A stretch of 64,000 nucleotides of DNA from PALSA-612 sp963846915 (GCA_963846915.1 CAWJXV010000004.1:434001-498000); one strand, 5' to 3'. Counted from the stretch's first letter, positions 32,677-40,990 are shown. A program made the numbers and translations. Notes: generated by a model from the sequence alone, not told the origin.

Positions 32677-33534
32677 CTAGCTTCCCTGCTCGAAGGCGGC
32701 CAGCTCGCCCTCCGGCATGGCATACGCGTGCTCGTCGTCCGGGAACGCGCCGCTGCGCACGTCGGCCGCATAGGCCTCGAGCGCGTCGCGGATCTCGCGG
32801 GAGAGGTTCGCGTACCGCTTGACGAAGCGCGGCAGGTGGCCTTCCGTGAGGCCGAGCAGGTCGTGGTAGACGAGCACCTGCCCGTCGCAGTCCGGCCCGG
32901 CGCCGATGCCGATCGTCGGGATCGTCAGCTCGGCGGTGATGCGCGCCGCGACCGGGGCCGGGACGGCTTCCAGCACGAGCGTGCAGCAGCCCGCCTCCTC
33001 GAGCTCGTGCGCCTCGGCGACGAGCCGCATCGCGGCCGACGCCGTCTTCCCCTGCGTCTTGAAGCCGCCGAGCATCGTCGCCGATTGCGGCGTCAGGCCG
33101 ATGTGGCCCATCACCGGGATGCCCGCCGCGACGATCGCCTTCGCACGCGAGGTCATCGGGCCGGCGCCCTCGAGCTTGACGATGTCCGCGCGGCCCTCCT
33201 TGACGAAGCGAATGGCGGTTCGCACCGCGTCCTCGTCGGACACCTCGTAGGAGCCGAAGGGCAGGTCGCCGACGACGAGTGGCCGCCGGATCTGCCGCGA
33301 GACGGTTCGCGTCAGGAACAGCATCTCGTCGACGGTCACCGGAACCGTCGTCCCCTCGTGGCCGAGCACGACCATGGCGGCCGTGTCTCCGACGAGCACG
33401 ACGTCGATGCCGGCGTCCTCTGCGAAGCGGGCGCCGGGAGCGTCGTAGGCGGTCACCATCACGATCTTGTCGCCGCGGCGCTTCATCGCCGCGAGCTCGG
33501 GGAGGGGCATCTTGCCGGCGGGAGGAGTGCTCAC
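32677..33534 (-). CDS. panB: 3-methyl-2-oxobutanoate hydroxymethyltransferase (PanB)
   Basis: The 285-residue TIM-barrel enzyme makes ketopantoate from alpha-ketoisovalerate and methylene-tetrahydrofolate. Family motifs are complete: KIVMVTAYDAPGARFAEDAG, IDVVLVGDTAAMVVLGHEGT (metal Asp), GDLPFGSY, RADIVKLEGAG (Lys and Glu), GIPVMGHIGLTPQSATMLGG and IPTIGIGAGPDCDGQVLVYH. It starts at GTG 33534 inside a GTGA overlap with the panC stop, so it is the third gene of the operon. The chosen start gives VSTPPAGKMPLPELAAMKRR, a normal PanB entry. Confidence 0.96.
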   Translation of the reverse strand: MSTPPAGKMPLPELAAMKRRGDKIVMVTAYDAPGARFAEDAGIDVVLVGDTAAMVVLGHEGTTVPVTVDEMLFLTRTVSRQIRRPLVVGDLPFGSYEVSDEDAVRTAIRFVKEGRADIVKLEGAGPMTSRAKAIVAAGIPVMGHIGLTPQSATMLGGFKTQGKTASAAMRLVAEAHELEEAGCCTLVLEAVPAPVAARITAELTIPTIGIGAGPDCDGQVLVYHDLLGLTEGHLPRFVKRYANLSREIRDALEAYAADVRSGAFPDDEHAYAMPEGELAAFEQGS

Positions 33535-34304
33535 GAGGGTGCTCCTTTCAGGACGACGTTGTCGATCAGACGGACACCGCCGATGCGAACGGCGGCGGCG
33601 AGGACGGGCGGATCGAACGGGGCCACCTCGAGGTAGTCGATGTCGAACCCGTCGAGCACACGTCGAGCGGCGTCGGGGTCGAGGGTGCCGAGTGCGCGTG
33701 GCAAGAGCGACGCCTGCTCGCGCTCGGCGGGGGACAGGAGAGCGTTGCGCGACGAGAGGGCGAGCCCGTCCTCGTCCCGGACGGTGGGGACGACGCGGAT
33801 CTCGAGCTCGAGGTCGAGGTCGCGGACGAGCCGCCTTACGACCTCGACCTGCTGGGCGTCCTTCTGGCCGAAGTAGGCGGCGTCCGGCCGGACGATGTTG
33901 AAGAGCTTGCAGCAGACCGTGGCGACGGCCCGGAAGTGCCCGGGCCGGAACGCGCCCTCGAGCACCGATCCCAGCTCGGTCACGTCGATCCAGGTCTGGA
34001 ACCCGTCCGGGTAGATCTCCCTTGCAGAGGGGGCGAAGAGGAGGTCGGCGCCGGCCTCCGCCGCGACCGCGGCGTCTTGCGCCTCGTCGCGCGGGTAACG
34101 CTCGAGGTCGGCGCTCTCGCCGAACTGGGCCGGGTTCACGAACAGGCTGACGACGACCGTGTCGCACTCGTCCCGGGCAGCGGCCAGCAGCGCCTCGTGC
34201 CCCGCGTGGAGCGCGCCCATCGTCGGCACGAGGCCGACGCGGCCCGCCTCCCGGAGCGGGGCGAGGGCGGCGCGCATCTCCGCGATCGTCCTGACGGTCC
34301 TCAT
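33531..34304 (-). CDS. panC: Pantothenate synthetase (PanC)
   Basis: The 257-residue enzyme ligates pantoate and beta-alanine using ATP. It carries the HIGH-like motif VPTMGALHAGHEALLAAARD, VVVSLFVNPAQFGESADLER, YFGQKDAQQVEVVRRLVRDL and the KMSKS-like region DEDGLALSSRNALL. At 257 residues it is somewhat short of the usual 280. Its ATG overlaps the stop of the DUF2520 gene (ATGA) and its stop overlaps panB (GTGA). No panD (aspartate decarboxylase) is visible in the window. Confidence 0.96.
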   Translation of the reverse strand: MRTVRTIAEMRAALAPLREAGRVGLVPTMGALHAGHEALLAAARDECDTVVVSLFVNPAQFGESADLERYPRDEAQDAAVAAEAGADLLFAPSAREIYPDGFQTWIDVTELGSVLEGAFRPGHFRAVATVCCKLFNIVRPDAAYFGQKDAQQVEVVRRLVRDLDLELEIRVVPTVRDEDGLALSSRNALLSPAEREQASLLPRALGTLDPDAARRVLDGFDIDYLEVAPFDPPVLAAAVRIGGVRLIDNVVLKGAPS

Positions 34305-34963
34305 GAGGACGCCGCCTCCGCGAGCGCGACGTACAGGGGCTCGAGCTCGGGCTTCCGCTCCCGGATCGCAGCCAGGTGGGCATCCATCGTCGACCAGTCG
34401 CCGCGCGAGATCGGGCCCGTGAGCTCGAAGCCGTTGTCGATCGTCCGCCGCATCAGCGGAAGAAGAGCCTCGGGCGGCGCGCCGGCGAGCTCGAGCAGCG
34501 CCTCCGCGGCGCGGTGCAGCGTGACGAGATAGCCGCTCGCGAACATCGCTCCCGCGTGGTAGAGGACGCGGCCGGCGTCGGCGAGCTCGAACGGCTCGAG
34601 CCCCAGCGTCCGTGCGAGCCAAAGGCCTCGTTCGTGCGCGTCGTCCGTCTCCGCGGTGACGGCACCGAAGGCTCCGTCGAGCTGCTCGGGGCCGCGCCAC
34701 CTGACGAGCGTCTGCAGCGGATGCATCGAGAAGCGCCGCTCGTGAGGGTCGAGCGCGGCGAGCCGCGTCGCGCCGCTGACGTGGCAGATCCAGGGCCCGG
34801 GCTCGATTCGCTGCGCCACCTCGGCGATCGCGCGGTCGGGCACGCAGAGGACGATCAGCTCGCCGCCCTGCTCGAGCAGCCGTACGCCGCGCTCCCGCAG
34901 GCGGCCGCAGATGGCCGCGCCGGAGCGGCCGGTCCCACCGATCACGGTGACGCTGTCGAACAT
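34301..34963 (-). CDS. DUF2520 Rossmann-fold oxidoreductase, probable ketopantoate reductase (PanG-like)
   Basis: The 220-residue protein starts with a dinucleotide-binding motif, VTVIGGTGRSGAAICGRLRE. It continues ELIVLCVPDRAIAEVAQRIE, WICHVSGATRLAALDPHERR, FSMHPLQTLVRWRG, and a C-terminal helical DUF2520 domain (YHAGAMFASGYLVTLHRAAE, MRRTIDNGFELTGPISRGD). It is the first gene of the pan operon and is coupled to panC. No panE is visible here. The PanG ketopantoate reductase described in Francisella belongs, as I recall, to this kind of family, so the same step is the best inference. NADPH versus F420H2 use is open. Confidence 0.7.
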   Translation of the reverse strand: MFDSVTVIGGTGRSGAAICGRLRERGVRLLEQGGELIVLCVPDRAIAEVAQRIEPGPWICHVSGATRLAALDPHERRFSMHPLQTLVRWRGPEQLDGAFGAVTAETDDAHERGLWLARTLGLEPFELADAGRVLYHAGAMFASGYLVTLHRAAEALLELAGAPPEALLPLMRRTIDNGFELTGPISRGDWSTMDAHLAAIRERKPELEPLYVALAEAASS

Positions 34964-35102
34964 CGGGTCGGCTCCAGTTCCGTAGCGGATACCGGGCTGA
35001 CGGGAGTCTACAGCGCCCGTCCGGGGTGGCCGCGAATCCGGGATCGCCCGTTCGAGGGGAGGTGCTCAAGCCTGTTTTGCGGACAGCCGAGGAACGAGCT
35101 CA

Positions 35103-36278
35103 GTGGGACGTATCGCTGCCGCAGTGGCCGCCCTCGCCCTGGCGCTCCCGGGCCTGGCGCAGGCGTCGCCCGGGATGCAGGTCGGGGCCGCCGAGGACGC
35201 GGCCAAGGCGCCGTCCCTCGCGATCGCGAAGACGAAGATGGATCTCGCGAAGCTGGCCGGCCTGAACGCGATCCGCGTCACGGCGCAGTGGCGCTCAGGG
35301 CAGACCGCGCCTGCACCCGGGATCCTCGCGGGCCTGCAGAACGCCGTCGGCGCCGCCGATCTGGACGGGGTCTCCGTCTACCTCTCGATCTATCCGGCCG
35401 GCAGCTCGGTGACGCCGTTGACGCCGCAGGCGTGCGCCCAGTTCACCGCGTTCGCGACCTCGCTCGCGGGATCGCTGCCGAGCGTGCACCGCTTCATCGT
35501 CGGCAACGAGCCCAACATCAACCGCTTCTGGATGCCGCAGTTCGCCGCCGACGGCAGCGACGCCGCCGCACCCGCGTACGAGGCGCTGCTCGCGCAGACC
35601 TACGACGCGTTGAAGGCCGTCGCACCCGCGTCGACGGTGATCGGCGGCGCGCTGTCTCCGCGCGGGAACGACTCGGTCGTGTCGAGGAAGCACTCGCCGA
35701 CGACCTTCGTCGCCGATCTCGGCCGCGCCTACCGCCAGAGCGGCCGCACGCGCCCGATCATGGACGCATTCGCGCTACATCCCTACGAGGACAACTCGAG
35801 CATCCCGCCGAGCTTCCGGCATCCGCGCTCGACGACGATCTCGATCGCCGACTACCCGAAGCTCGTTGCGCTGCTCGGCAAGGCGTTCGACGGTACCGCG
35901 CAGGCCGGCCAGAGCCTCCCGATCGTGTACGACGAGTTCGGGGTGCAGTCGCAGATTCCGGCAGGGAAAGCGCGCGTGTACCAGGGAGCCGAGTCACCGA
36001 CCGCGCACGCGGTGGCCGAGACCACCCAGGGCGAGTACTACGCCGAGGCCATCGCGATCGCTGCGTGCCAGCCGACCGTCGCGGGGATCTTCATCTTCCA
36101 CGTCAGTGACGAGTCGAAGCTCGACCGCTGGCAGTCCGGCCTCTACTACGCGGACGACTCGCCGAAGCGCAGCCTGTCGGTCGTCGAGCGAGCAATCGCG
36201 TCCCTGCACGGCGGCGGGGTCGGCCCGTGCACGACCAGCGGCGCCCGGGCCTTCGCGGGGCGCTCGGCCTCCCGCTGA
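35103..36278 (+). CDS. Secreted clan GH-A-like glycoside hydrolase
   Basis: The 391-residue protein begins with a signal peptide (RIAAAVAALALALPGLAQAS). The body looks like a TIM-barrel glycosidase of clan GH-A: the acid/base motif HRFIVGNEPNINRFW sits after strand 4 (about residues 137-151) and the nucleophile region SLPIVYDEFGVQSQ after strand 7 (about residues 270-284). Between them lies MDAFALHPYEDNSS. This resembles GH5/GH39-type proteins; the exact family and substrate cannot be set. The GTG at 35103 is preceded by GAGG-like bases. The TAP-like gene follows 22 nt later with its own promoter. Confidence 0.75.
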   Translation: MGRIAAAVAALALALPGLAQASPGMQVGAAEDAAKAPSLAIAKTKMDLAKLAGLNAIRVTAQWRSGQTAPAPGILAGLQNAVGAADLDGVSVYLSIYPAGSSVTPLTPQACAQFTAFATSLAGSLPSVHRFIVGNEPNINRFWMPQFAADGSDAAAPAYEALLAQTYDALKAVAPASTVIGGALSPRGNDSVVSRKHSPTTFVADLGRAYRQSGRTRPIMDAFALHPYEDNSSIPPSFRHPRSTTISIADYPKLVALLGKAFDGTAQAGQSLPIVYDEFGVQSQIPAGKARVYQGAESPTAHAVAETTQGEYYAEAIAIAACQPTVAGIFIFHVSDESKLDRWQSGLYYADDSPKRSLSVVERAIASLHGGGVGPCTTSGARAFAGRSASR

Positions 36279-36288
36279 GCGGCTCCGC

Positions 36289-36294
36289 TACCCT
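36289..36294 (+). promoter_or_regulatory. Leaderless-type -10 box TACCCT for the TAP-like gene
   Basis: TACCCT ends 6 nt before the GTG at 36301. Confidence 0.45.
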
Positions 36295-36300
36295 GCGACC

Positions 36301-38121
36301 GTGAGCAGGGGGGTCGCGACGGCGCTGGCTGTCGCCGTCGTCATGGCAGGCGCCTGGCTGGGAAGCACGTCTGCCGCGAGCGCCGCGACGCTCTCGTTCG
36401 TGCCGTGCCACAGCTCGACCGGCGTTCTCTGCGCCAGCGTGACGGTGCCGCTCGACTGGAGCGGCGTCGCGCCCGGATCGCTCCAGCTGGCAGTCGAGGA
36501 GCTGCCGGCGAAAGGGACGCCGCGCGGCGTGATGATGCTGATCGCGGGCGGCCCGGGACAGGCGAGCGCGCTGGCCTTCGACCTGTCGAGTCTCGGATCC
36601 GTCTGGCAGACCATCTTCCCCGGCTATACGCTCGTCGCCTTCGACCCGCGCGGCACGGGCGGCTCCGGGTTCCTGGACTGCGCCCTCGCGACTCCCGTGC
36701 CGCAGCAGGTGACGGCCTGCGGGCAGTCGCTCGGCCCGGCGCGAGCGTTCTACACGACGGCCGCGAACGCCGAGGACGTCGATGCGGTGCGGCAGGCGCT
36801 CGGGGTCGACAAGATCGGGCTCTGGGGCACGTCGTACGGGACGAAGGTCGAGCTCGCGTACGCGCTCGCCCATCGCGACCACGTGGAGCGAATGCTGCTC
36901 GACTCCGTCGTCACCCCGACCGGGCCCGACCCGCTCTCGCTCGACACCCTGAAGGGCATCCCGCTCGGCCTCTCCGCCATGTGTGGAACGGCGGCATGCC
37001 GGAGGATCGACTCGAATCTGGCGGGGGAGGTCGCCGCGCTCGCGAACCGGGCTGCGGTTACGCCGATCGCGGAGCGCGTTCGGACCGCGTCGGGCCGCTC
37101 GAAGCTCGTGTCGCTCGACGGGCCGACCCTGCTCGAGGTCGTCGTCAGTGCCGACCTCAGCCCCGGGCTCCAGGCGGAGCTGCCGTCGGTCGTCTCGGCC
37201 GCGACGGCCGGCCGCCCGCAGGCGCTGCTCCGCCTCGCCGCGCTGGCACGAGGAGGCTTCCGCGTGCACTTCGCGGCCGCGGACGCCTCGTTCAGCGAAG
37301 GGCTCTTCCTGGCCACGATGTGCAACGACGGCCGCTTTCCCTGGCAGCCGGACGCCGACCTCCCGACGCGCCAGCAGGCGCTGAGCGCGGCGGTCGCCAC
37401 CCTGCCGCCCGGTTCGACAGGGCCGTTCGGGAGCTGGGCGACTGCGATCGGATCGGCCACCTACTGCGTCTCGTGGCCCTCGCCGGACGGGAACGCGCCG
37501 ATCGCGGCCGGGCCGCTGCCGAACGTGCCCGTGCTCGCTCTCTCCGGCACGTACGACATGCGCACGCCGACGTCGAACGCCGCGGCGGTCGTCTCGCAGT
37601 TCCCGCAAGGGCATCTCCTCGTCGTGCCGGGTGTCGGACACAGCGTGCTGACCACCGACCCGTCGGCGTGCACGGCGAACGCCGTGCGCTCGTGGCTGAA
37701 CGGCCGGTCCGTACCGGCGCGCTGCTCGGCGACCCGTCCGTACATCGCCGACGTCCAGCGGATCCCGCTCTCCGTCGGAAGGGCGCCGCTCGTGTCCGGC
37801 ACGTCCGGCCTGCGCGGGCACACGCTGTCTGCCGTCGAGACGACGGTGCAGGACGCGTTCGCGGCCGAGGTGACGGCCGGTACCGCTGTCGGCGGCCTGT
37901 CGGCCGGTGCCGTGTCCGGGAGCCTCGGGACGCTGACGCTCAGCGGCTACGGCGACGTTCCCGGCGTCACGGTCAGCGGAGACCTGTCCCTCAAGTCCCC
38001 GAAGAAGGGCGCGGTGCTCGTCCCGACCGGGACGGTGACCGTCGCCGGTGCCAGAGGGGCGCACGGCAAGGTCACGTTCACGACCGCCGGCGTCAAGCCC
38101 CTCTGGGCCAGGGCGAAGTGA
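36301..38121 (+). CDS. Secreted alpha/beta-hydrolase, tripeptidyl-aminopeptidase-like
   Basis: The 606-residue protein has a signal peptide (ATALAVAVVMAGAWLGSTSA). The fold is the SlpD/TAP type: oxyanion region MLIAGGPGQASALA, FDPRGTGGSG, and nucleophile elbow GLWGTSYGTKVELAYA with Ser at about 178. The acid residue is in LALSGTYDMRTPTSNA (Asp about 419) and the His is in VVPGVGHSVLT (His about 447). An extra C-terminal beta-rich region of about 120 residues (GTLTLSGYGDVPGVTVSGDL) is added. Relatives remove N-terminal tripeptides or hydrolyse esters outside the cell. Specificity is unknown. Confidence 0.85.
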   Translation: MSRGVATALAVAVVMAGAWLGSTSAASAATLSFVPCHSSTGVLCASVTVPLDWSGVAPGSLQLAVEELPAKGTPRGVMMLIAGGPGQASALAFDLSSLGSVWQTIFPGYTLVAFDPRGTGGSGFLDCALATPVPQQVTACGQSLGPARAFYTTAANAEDVDAVRQALGVDKIGLWGTSYGTKVELAYALAHRDHVERMLLDSVVTPTGPDPLSLDTLKGIPLGLSAMCGTAACRRIDSNLAGEVAALANRAAVTPIAERVRTASGRSKLVSLDGPTLLEVVVSADLSPGLQAELPSVVSAATAGRPQALLRLAALARGGFRVHFAAADASFSEGLFLATMCNDGRFPWQPDADLPTRQQALSAAVATLPPGSTGPFGSWATAIGSATYCVSWPSPDGNAPIAAGPLPNVPVLALSGTYDMRTPTSNAAAVVSQFPQGHLLVVPGVGHSVLTTDPSACTANAVRSWLNGRSVPARCSATRPYIADVQRIPLSVGRAPLVSGTSGLRGHTLSAVETTVQDAFAAEVTAGTAVGGLSAGAVSGSLGTLTLSGYGDVPGVTVSGDLSLKSPKKGAVLVPTGTVTVAGARGAHGKVTFTTAGVKPLWARAK

Positions 38122-38135
38122 CCCGGCCGCGCGGA

Positions 38136-38141
38136 TAGACT
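38136..38141 (+). promoter_or_regulatory. Leaderless-type -10 box TAGACT for the FmdB-like gene
   Basis: TAGACT ends 6 nt before the GTG at 38148. Confidence 0.5.
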
Positions 38142-38147
38142 GCGACC

Positions 38148-38369
38148 GTGCCGATCTACGAATACGTCTGCATGAGGTGCGAGTCGCACTTCGAGGAGCT
38201 CGTCCGCGGCGACGAGGAGCCGGCCTGCCCCGACTGCGGGGCGACGAAGGTCGCGAAGCAGTTCTCCGTCTTCGCCACCAGGGCCGAGGCTCCACAGCCG
38301 AGCTTCCGCTCCGCCACCGGCGGCGGCGGAGGCGGCTGCTGCGGCGGCTCCTGCGGCTGCGGCCACTAG
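38148..38369 (+). CDS. FmdB-family zinc-ribbon protein
   Basis: The 73-residue protein has the FmdB/CxxC zinc ribbon: PIYEYVCMRCESHFEELVRG and PACPDCGATKVAKQFS, with two CxxC pairs. It ends in a Gly/Cys-rich tail (GGGGGCCGGSCGCGH) that might bind a second metal. The family was first noted next to formamidase genes and is of unsettled regulatory role. It has its own leaderless promoter. Confidence 0.92.
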   Translation: MPIYEYVCMRCESHFEELVRGDEEPACPDCGATKVAKQFSVFATRAEAPQPSFRSATGGGGGGCCGGSCGCGH

Positions 38370-38429
38370 ACAGCGCCAGTAGGCTCGCCCGAGGGTTCAA
38401 GACGGCCCCCGGTCTGCCGATACGCGGGC

Positions 38430-39128
38430 ATGTCGATGCTCGCGACGTACGTGCAGGTCGAGCCGAAGCTTCTCGATCGGATGCGCCGGGGCCCCTCCCT
38501 CGTGGAGGAGCTCTTCATGCCCGAGCTGCCGGGCTTCGACACCGAGAAGATGCGCGCGGTGCTCCTCGAACGCGGGCCGCAGCTCCTCGCGGGCGCGATC
38601 GACCTCCACCCGTCCCTGCGCCAGCAGATCGAGGAGCGGATCGGCACGACGACCGACGCGCTCCGCGGCGGCGAGGGCGGCGACGCCGTCTTCAAGCTCA
38701 TGCAGGAGCAGCTCGACAGGCGCCCGGGCCGGCGCGCGGCGCAGGGGACGCACGGCGAGCTCTCGCTCGACAAGGCGTGGCACGGCGTCCACTACCTCCT
38801 GACCGGCGCCGTCGAGCCGACGGAGGCGCCGCTCGGCCAGGTCGTCCTCGGAGGCACGGAGATCGGCCAGGACTTCTCCGGCTACGGCGAGGCGCGAGTG
38901 TTCGACCCGGCGCAGGTGGGGCGTGTGGCCGCGGCGCTCGCCGATCCCGAGACCGAGCGCGAGGCGTCCGGCCGCTTCGACGCGGTGCGGATGGCCGAGC
39001 TCCAGATCTACCCCTTCGGCTGGGAGGAGGACGACCGCGAATGGCTGCTCGTCTCCGTCCGCGACCTCCGGGGCTTCTTCGGCGAGGCCGCCGAGCAGGG
39101 GTGGGCCGTCGTGACCTGTCTCGTCTAG
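38430..39128 (+). CDS. DUF1877 family protein (YfbM-like)
   Basis: The 232-residue cytosolic protein contains MSMLATYVQVEPKLLDRMRR, LSLDKAWHGVHYLLTGAVEP, LGQVVLGGTEIGQDFSGYGE, ARVFDPAQVGRVAAALAD and LQIYPFGWEEDDREWLLVSV. This is the DUF1877 pattern (E. coli YfbM), whose function is unknown. Two Met codons lie six bases apart; I use the first. Its TAG directly adjoins the hairpin in front of the sigma-factor gene. Confidence 0.85.
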   Translation: MSMLATYVQVEPKLLDRMRRGPSLVEELFMPELPGFDTEKMRAVLLERGPQLLAGAIDLHPSLRQQIEERIGTTTDALRGGEGGDAVFKLMQEQLDRRPGRRAAQGTHGELSLDKAWHGVHYLLTGAVEPTEAPLGQVVLGGTEIGQDFSGYGEARVFDPAQVGRVAAALADPETEREASGRFDAVRMAELQIYPFGWEEDDREWLLVSVRDLRGFFGEAAEQGWAVVTCLV

Positions 39129-39165
39129 CCGTGTAACGATCGCGGCCCGAGCCGCGATCACACGG
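39129..39165 (+). promoter_or_regulatory. Hairpin spanning the intergenic gap and ribosome-binding site of the ECF sigma gene
   Basis: CCGTGT and GATCGCGGC pair with GCCGCGATC and ACACGG around a CCGA loop: 15 perfect base pairs with one AAC bulge. The right arm ends in the GG of the GGAG that precedes the ATG at 39168. Folding would partly hide the ribosome-binding site. It could also end transcription of the DUF1877 gene. Confidence 0.5.
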
Positions 39166-39167
39166 AG

Positions 39168-39707
39168 ATGACGCAGCCCACCGACGCCGAGCTCCTCGCC
39201 GCCGCCCGCACCGACGCGGCCGCGTTTCGCCGGTTCTACGACCGGTACGCCGACCGCGTCTACGGCTACCACCTCCGCCGAACGCGCGAACGCGAGGCCG
39301 CCCACGACCTGACTGCCGAGACGTTCGCACAGGCGTGGGTGGCCCGCACGCGCTTCCGCGACCGGCTGGACGGCACCGCCGGTCCGTGGCTGTTCGCGAT
39401 CGCGCGGAACGTCCTCGTCTCCTCCGTGCGGCGCGGCCGGCTCGAGCGCACGGCCTGCGCGCGGCTCGGCCTTCCCGTGGAGGCAGCGACCGAGCCCGAC
39501 GGGAGCTGGTTGGACGGGCTCGACGAGGCGCTCGACGAGCTTCCCGCGGGGCAGCTCGAGGCGATCCGGCTCCGCGTCGTCGGCGAGCTCGCATACGACG
39601 ACGTCGCCCGCGAGCTCGGCACGAGCACCGAAGCCGCCCGCGTGCGGGTCCATCGTGGGCTGCAGACGCTCCGCCTCCGCCTCCGACAACGAATGGAGAC
39701 CCCATGA
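39168..39707 (+). CDS. ECF-family RNA polymerase sigma factor
   Basis: The 179-residue protein has region 2 (AFRRFYDRYADRVYGYHLRR, HDLTAETFAQAWVARTRFRD, GPWLFAIARNVLVSSVRRGR) and region 4 (LDELPAGQLEAIRLRVVGEL, YDDVARELGTSTEAARVRVH, RGLQTLRLRLRQ). It lacks regions 1 and 3, as expected for an extracytoplasmic-function sigma. It is coupled by ATGA to a membrane protein that is a likely anti-sigma partner. Target promoters cannot be named from this window. Confidence 0.93.
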   Translation: MTQPTDAELLAAARTDAAAFRRFYDRYADRVYGYHLRRTREREAAHDLTAETFAQAWVARTRFRDRLDGTAGPWLFAIARNVLVSSVRRGRLERTACARLGLPVEAATEPDGSWLDGLDEALDELPAGQLEAIRLRVVGELAYDDVARELGTSTEAARVRVHRGLQTLRLRLRQRMETP

Positions 39708-40195
39708 CGACCTCTCCCGACCCCCGGCTCCACCGGCTCGGCGACGATCTCGAGCACGCCTGCGCCGCCGATCTCGCGCGCGGACGGCATCGCCCTCTCC
39801 TCACCCGCCGTCTGGTGCTCGTCGCCGCGGTCGTCGCGGCCGTGCTGGGCGCCGCCGCCGCGGTCGCGGCGGTCCGGCTCTCGACAGACGACGTCGCCCG
39901 GAGCCTGCCTGCCGGAACCGCGGCGCTGATCGGCACCGACCCGACCTGCACGGTCGTCGAGCAGGGCGTCGAGTACCACTGCGTGCTGACGAAAGCCCCG
40001 GCGCCGGAGGTGCCGGACTGGAAAGGGACGGTGGAGCCGACCGTCGACGCGACGAAGCACGTGAACGGGGGCTGCCGGGCGCTCGCGTCCGACGGTCTCG
40101 AGTGGCAGTGCTACCTCGGACAGGCCGCCGTCGACGAGCAGATCGTTGGTCGGGGATTCCTCGGGCAGTACGCTCCCGAGCCCGGACACGGGTAG
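39704..40195 (+). CDS. Single-pass membrane protein coupled to the ECF sigma gene, possible anti-sigma factor
   Basis: The 163-residue protein has a cytosolic N-terminus of about 35 residues (DPRLHRLGDDLEHACAADLA). One membrane helix follows (LVLVAAVVAAVLGAAAAVAA), then an outer domain of about 100 residues with four Cys (TCTVVEQGVEYHC ... GGCRAL ... WQCYLG). The position directly after an ECF sigma gene and this topology fit an anti-sigma or sensor. The N-terminus lacks a zinc anti-sigma HxxxCxxC motif, so the mode of binding is unclear. Confidence 0.65.
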   Translation: MTTSPDPRLHRLGDDLEHACAADLARGRHRPLLTRRLVLVAAVVAAVLGAAAAVAAVRLSTDDVARSLPAGTAALIGTDPTCTVVEQGVEYHCVLTKAPAPEVPDWKGTVEPTVDATKHVNGGCRALASDGLEWQCYLGQAAVDEQIVGRGFLGQYAPEPGHG

Positions 40196-40219
40196 ATCGC
40201 GTCCGTCCGCGAGGGCGCC

Positions 40220-40225
40220 TAAACT
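40220..40225 (+). promoter_or_regulatory. -10 box TAAACT for the uracil-DNA glycosylase gene
   Basis: TAAACT ends 8 nt before the ATG at 40234. Confidence 0.45.
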
Positions 40226-40233
40226 GGCCGCGG

Positions 40234-40914
40234 ATGGACGACGCGGCTGGTCGGAACGAGCGCCTCGAGGAGCTGCAGCAGGAGGCGTCGGGCTGCACCC
40301 GCTGCCGCCTCGCCGAGGGTCGCACGCAGGTCGTCTTCGGCGTCGGGAACCCGGACGCCGACCTGATGTTCGTCGGCGAGGCGCCCGGCTTCCACGAGGA
40401 CAAGCAGGGTTACCCGTTCGTCGGCCAGGCGGGGAAGCTGCTCGACAAGCTCCTCGGCGGCATCGGCCTCACGCGTGCGGACGTCTACATCGCCAACGTT
40501 CTCAAATGCCGCCCGCCCGGCAACCGCGACCCGATGCCGGATGAGATCGAGCAGTGCGAGGGCTACCTGTTCCGCCAGATCGAGGCGATCGAGCCCAAGC
40601 TCGTCGCGACGCTCGGCAACTTCGCGACCAAGCTCCTCTCCGGCAAGCCGCTGGGCATCACCCGCGTCCACGGCCAGGAGCAGCACGTGACGCTCGGTGG
40701 CAATCACGTGCTGCTCTACCCCCTCTACCATCCGGCCGCGGCGCTGTACACGCCCCGGATGCTCGAGGTGCTCGAGGAGGACTTCAGCCGCATCCCCAAG
40801 CTGATCAGCCGCGTGCTGCTCGCTCCGGAGCCCGAGCCGAAGCCGGACCACCCCGAGCTCGCCCTCGCAGCGCCCGTGGCGGCGGAGCCCGCCGTCCAGC
40901 TCGGGCTCTTCTAG
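40234..40914 (+). CDS. Uracil-DNA glycosylase, iron-sulfur type (family 4/5)
   Basis: The 226-residue protein has the signatures of Fe-S uracil-DNA glycosylases: LQQEASGCTRCRLAEGRTQV (first Cys pair), LMFVGEAPGFHEDKQGYPFV (motif A, with GEAPG), GQAGKLLDKLLGGIGL, YIANVLKCRPPGNRDPMPDE (third Cys) and CEGYLFRQIEAIEPKLVATL (fourth Cys). Motif B is LYPLYHPAAALY. It removes uracil from deaminated DNA. The acidic C-terminal tail is variable in the family. It precedes the tsa cluster by 32 nt. Confidence 0.93.
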   Translation: MDDAAGRNERLEELQQEASGCTRCRLAEGRTQVVFGVGNPDADLMFVGEAPGFHEDKQGYPFVGQAGKLLDKLLGGIGLTRADVYIANVLKCRPPGNRDPMPDEIEQCEGYLFRQIEAIEPKLVATLGNFATKLLSGKPLGITRVHGQEQHVTLGGNHVLLYPLYHPAAALYTPRMLEVLEEDFSRIPKLISRVLLAPEPEPKPDHPELALAAPVAAEPAVQLGLF

Positions 40915-40932
40915 CGCCGGACCGATCTCTCC

Positions 40933-40938
40933 TAAGCT
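40933..40938 (+). promoter_or_regulatory. -10 box TAAGCT ahead of the tsaE cluster
   Basis: TAAGCT ends 7 nt before a GTG at 40946, not before the usual tsaE start at 40987. This supports translation beginning at 40946. Confidence 0.4.
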
Positions 40939-40945
40939 CAGCGAC

Positions 40946-40990
40946 GTGAGCGAACTCGGCGACCTGCCGCCGCGCGTAGTCGAGCGTTGA
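40946..40990 (+). other. Mini-frame upstream of tsaE: leader peptide or displaced tsaE N-terminus
   Basis: GTG 40946 opens a 14-codon frame, VSELGDLPPRVVER, whose TGA overlaps the TTG of tsaE (TTGA). A well-placed promoter box precedes it. It may be a coupled leader peptide. Equally, one base lost near 40985 would make it the true N-terminus of TsaE. Confidence 0.4.

Noticed and set aside
36103..38400. Very long open frame antisense to the TAP-like gene
   Set aside because: Its translation is Arg-rich and without domain pattern, and the plus-strand gene has a complete catalytic triad. GC-rich coding DNA makes long antisense frames by chance.
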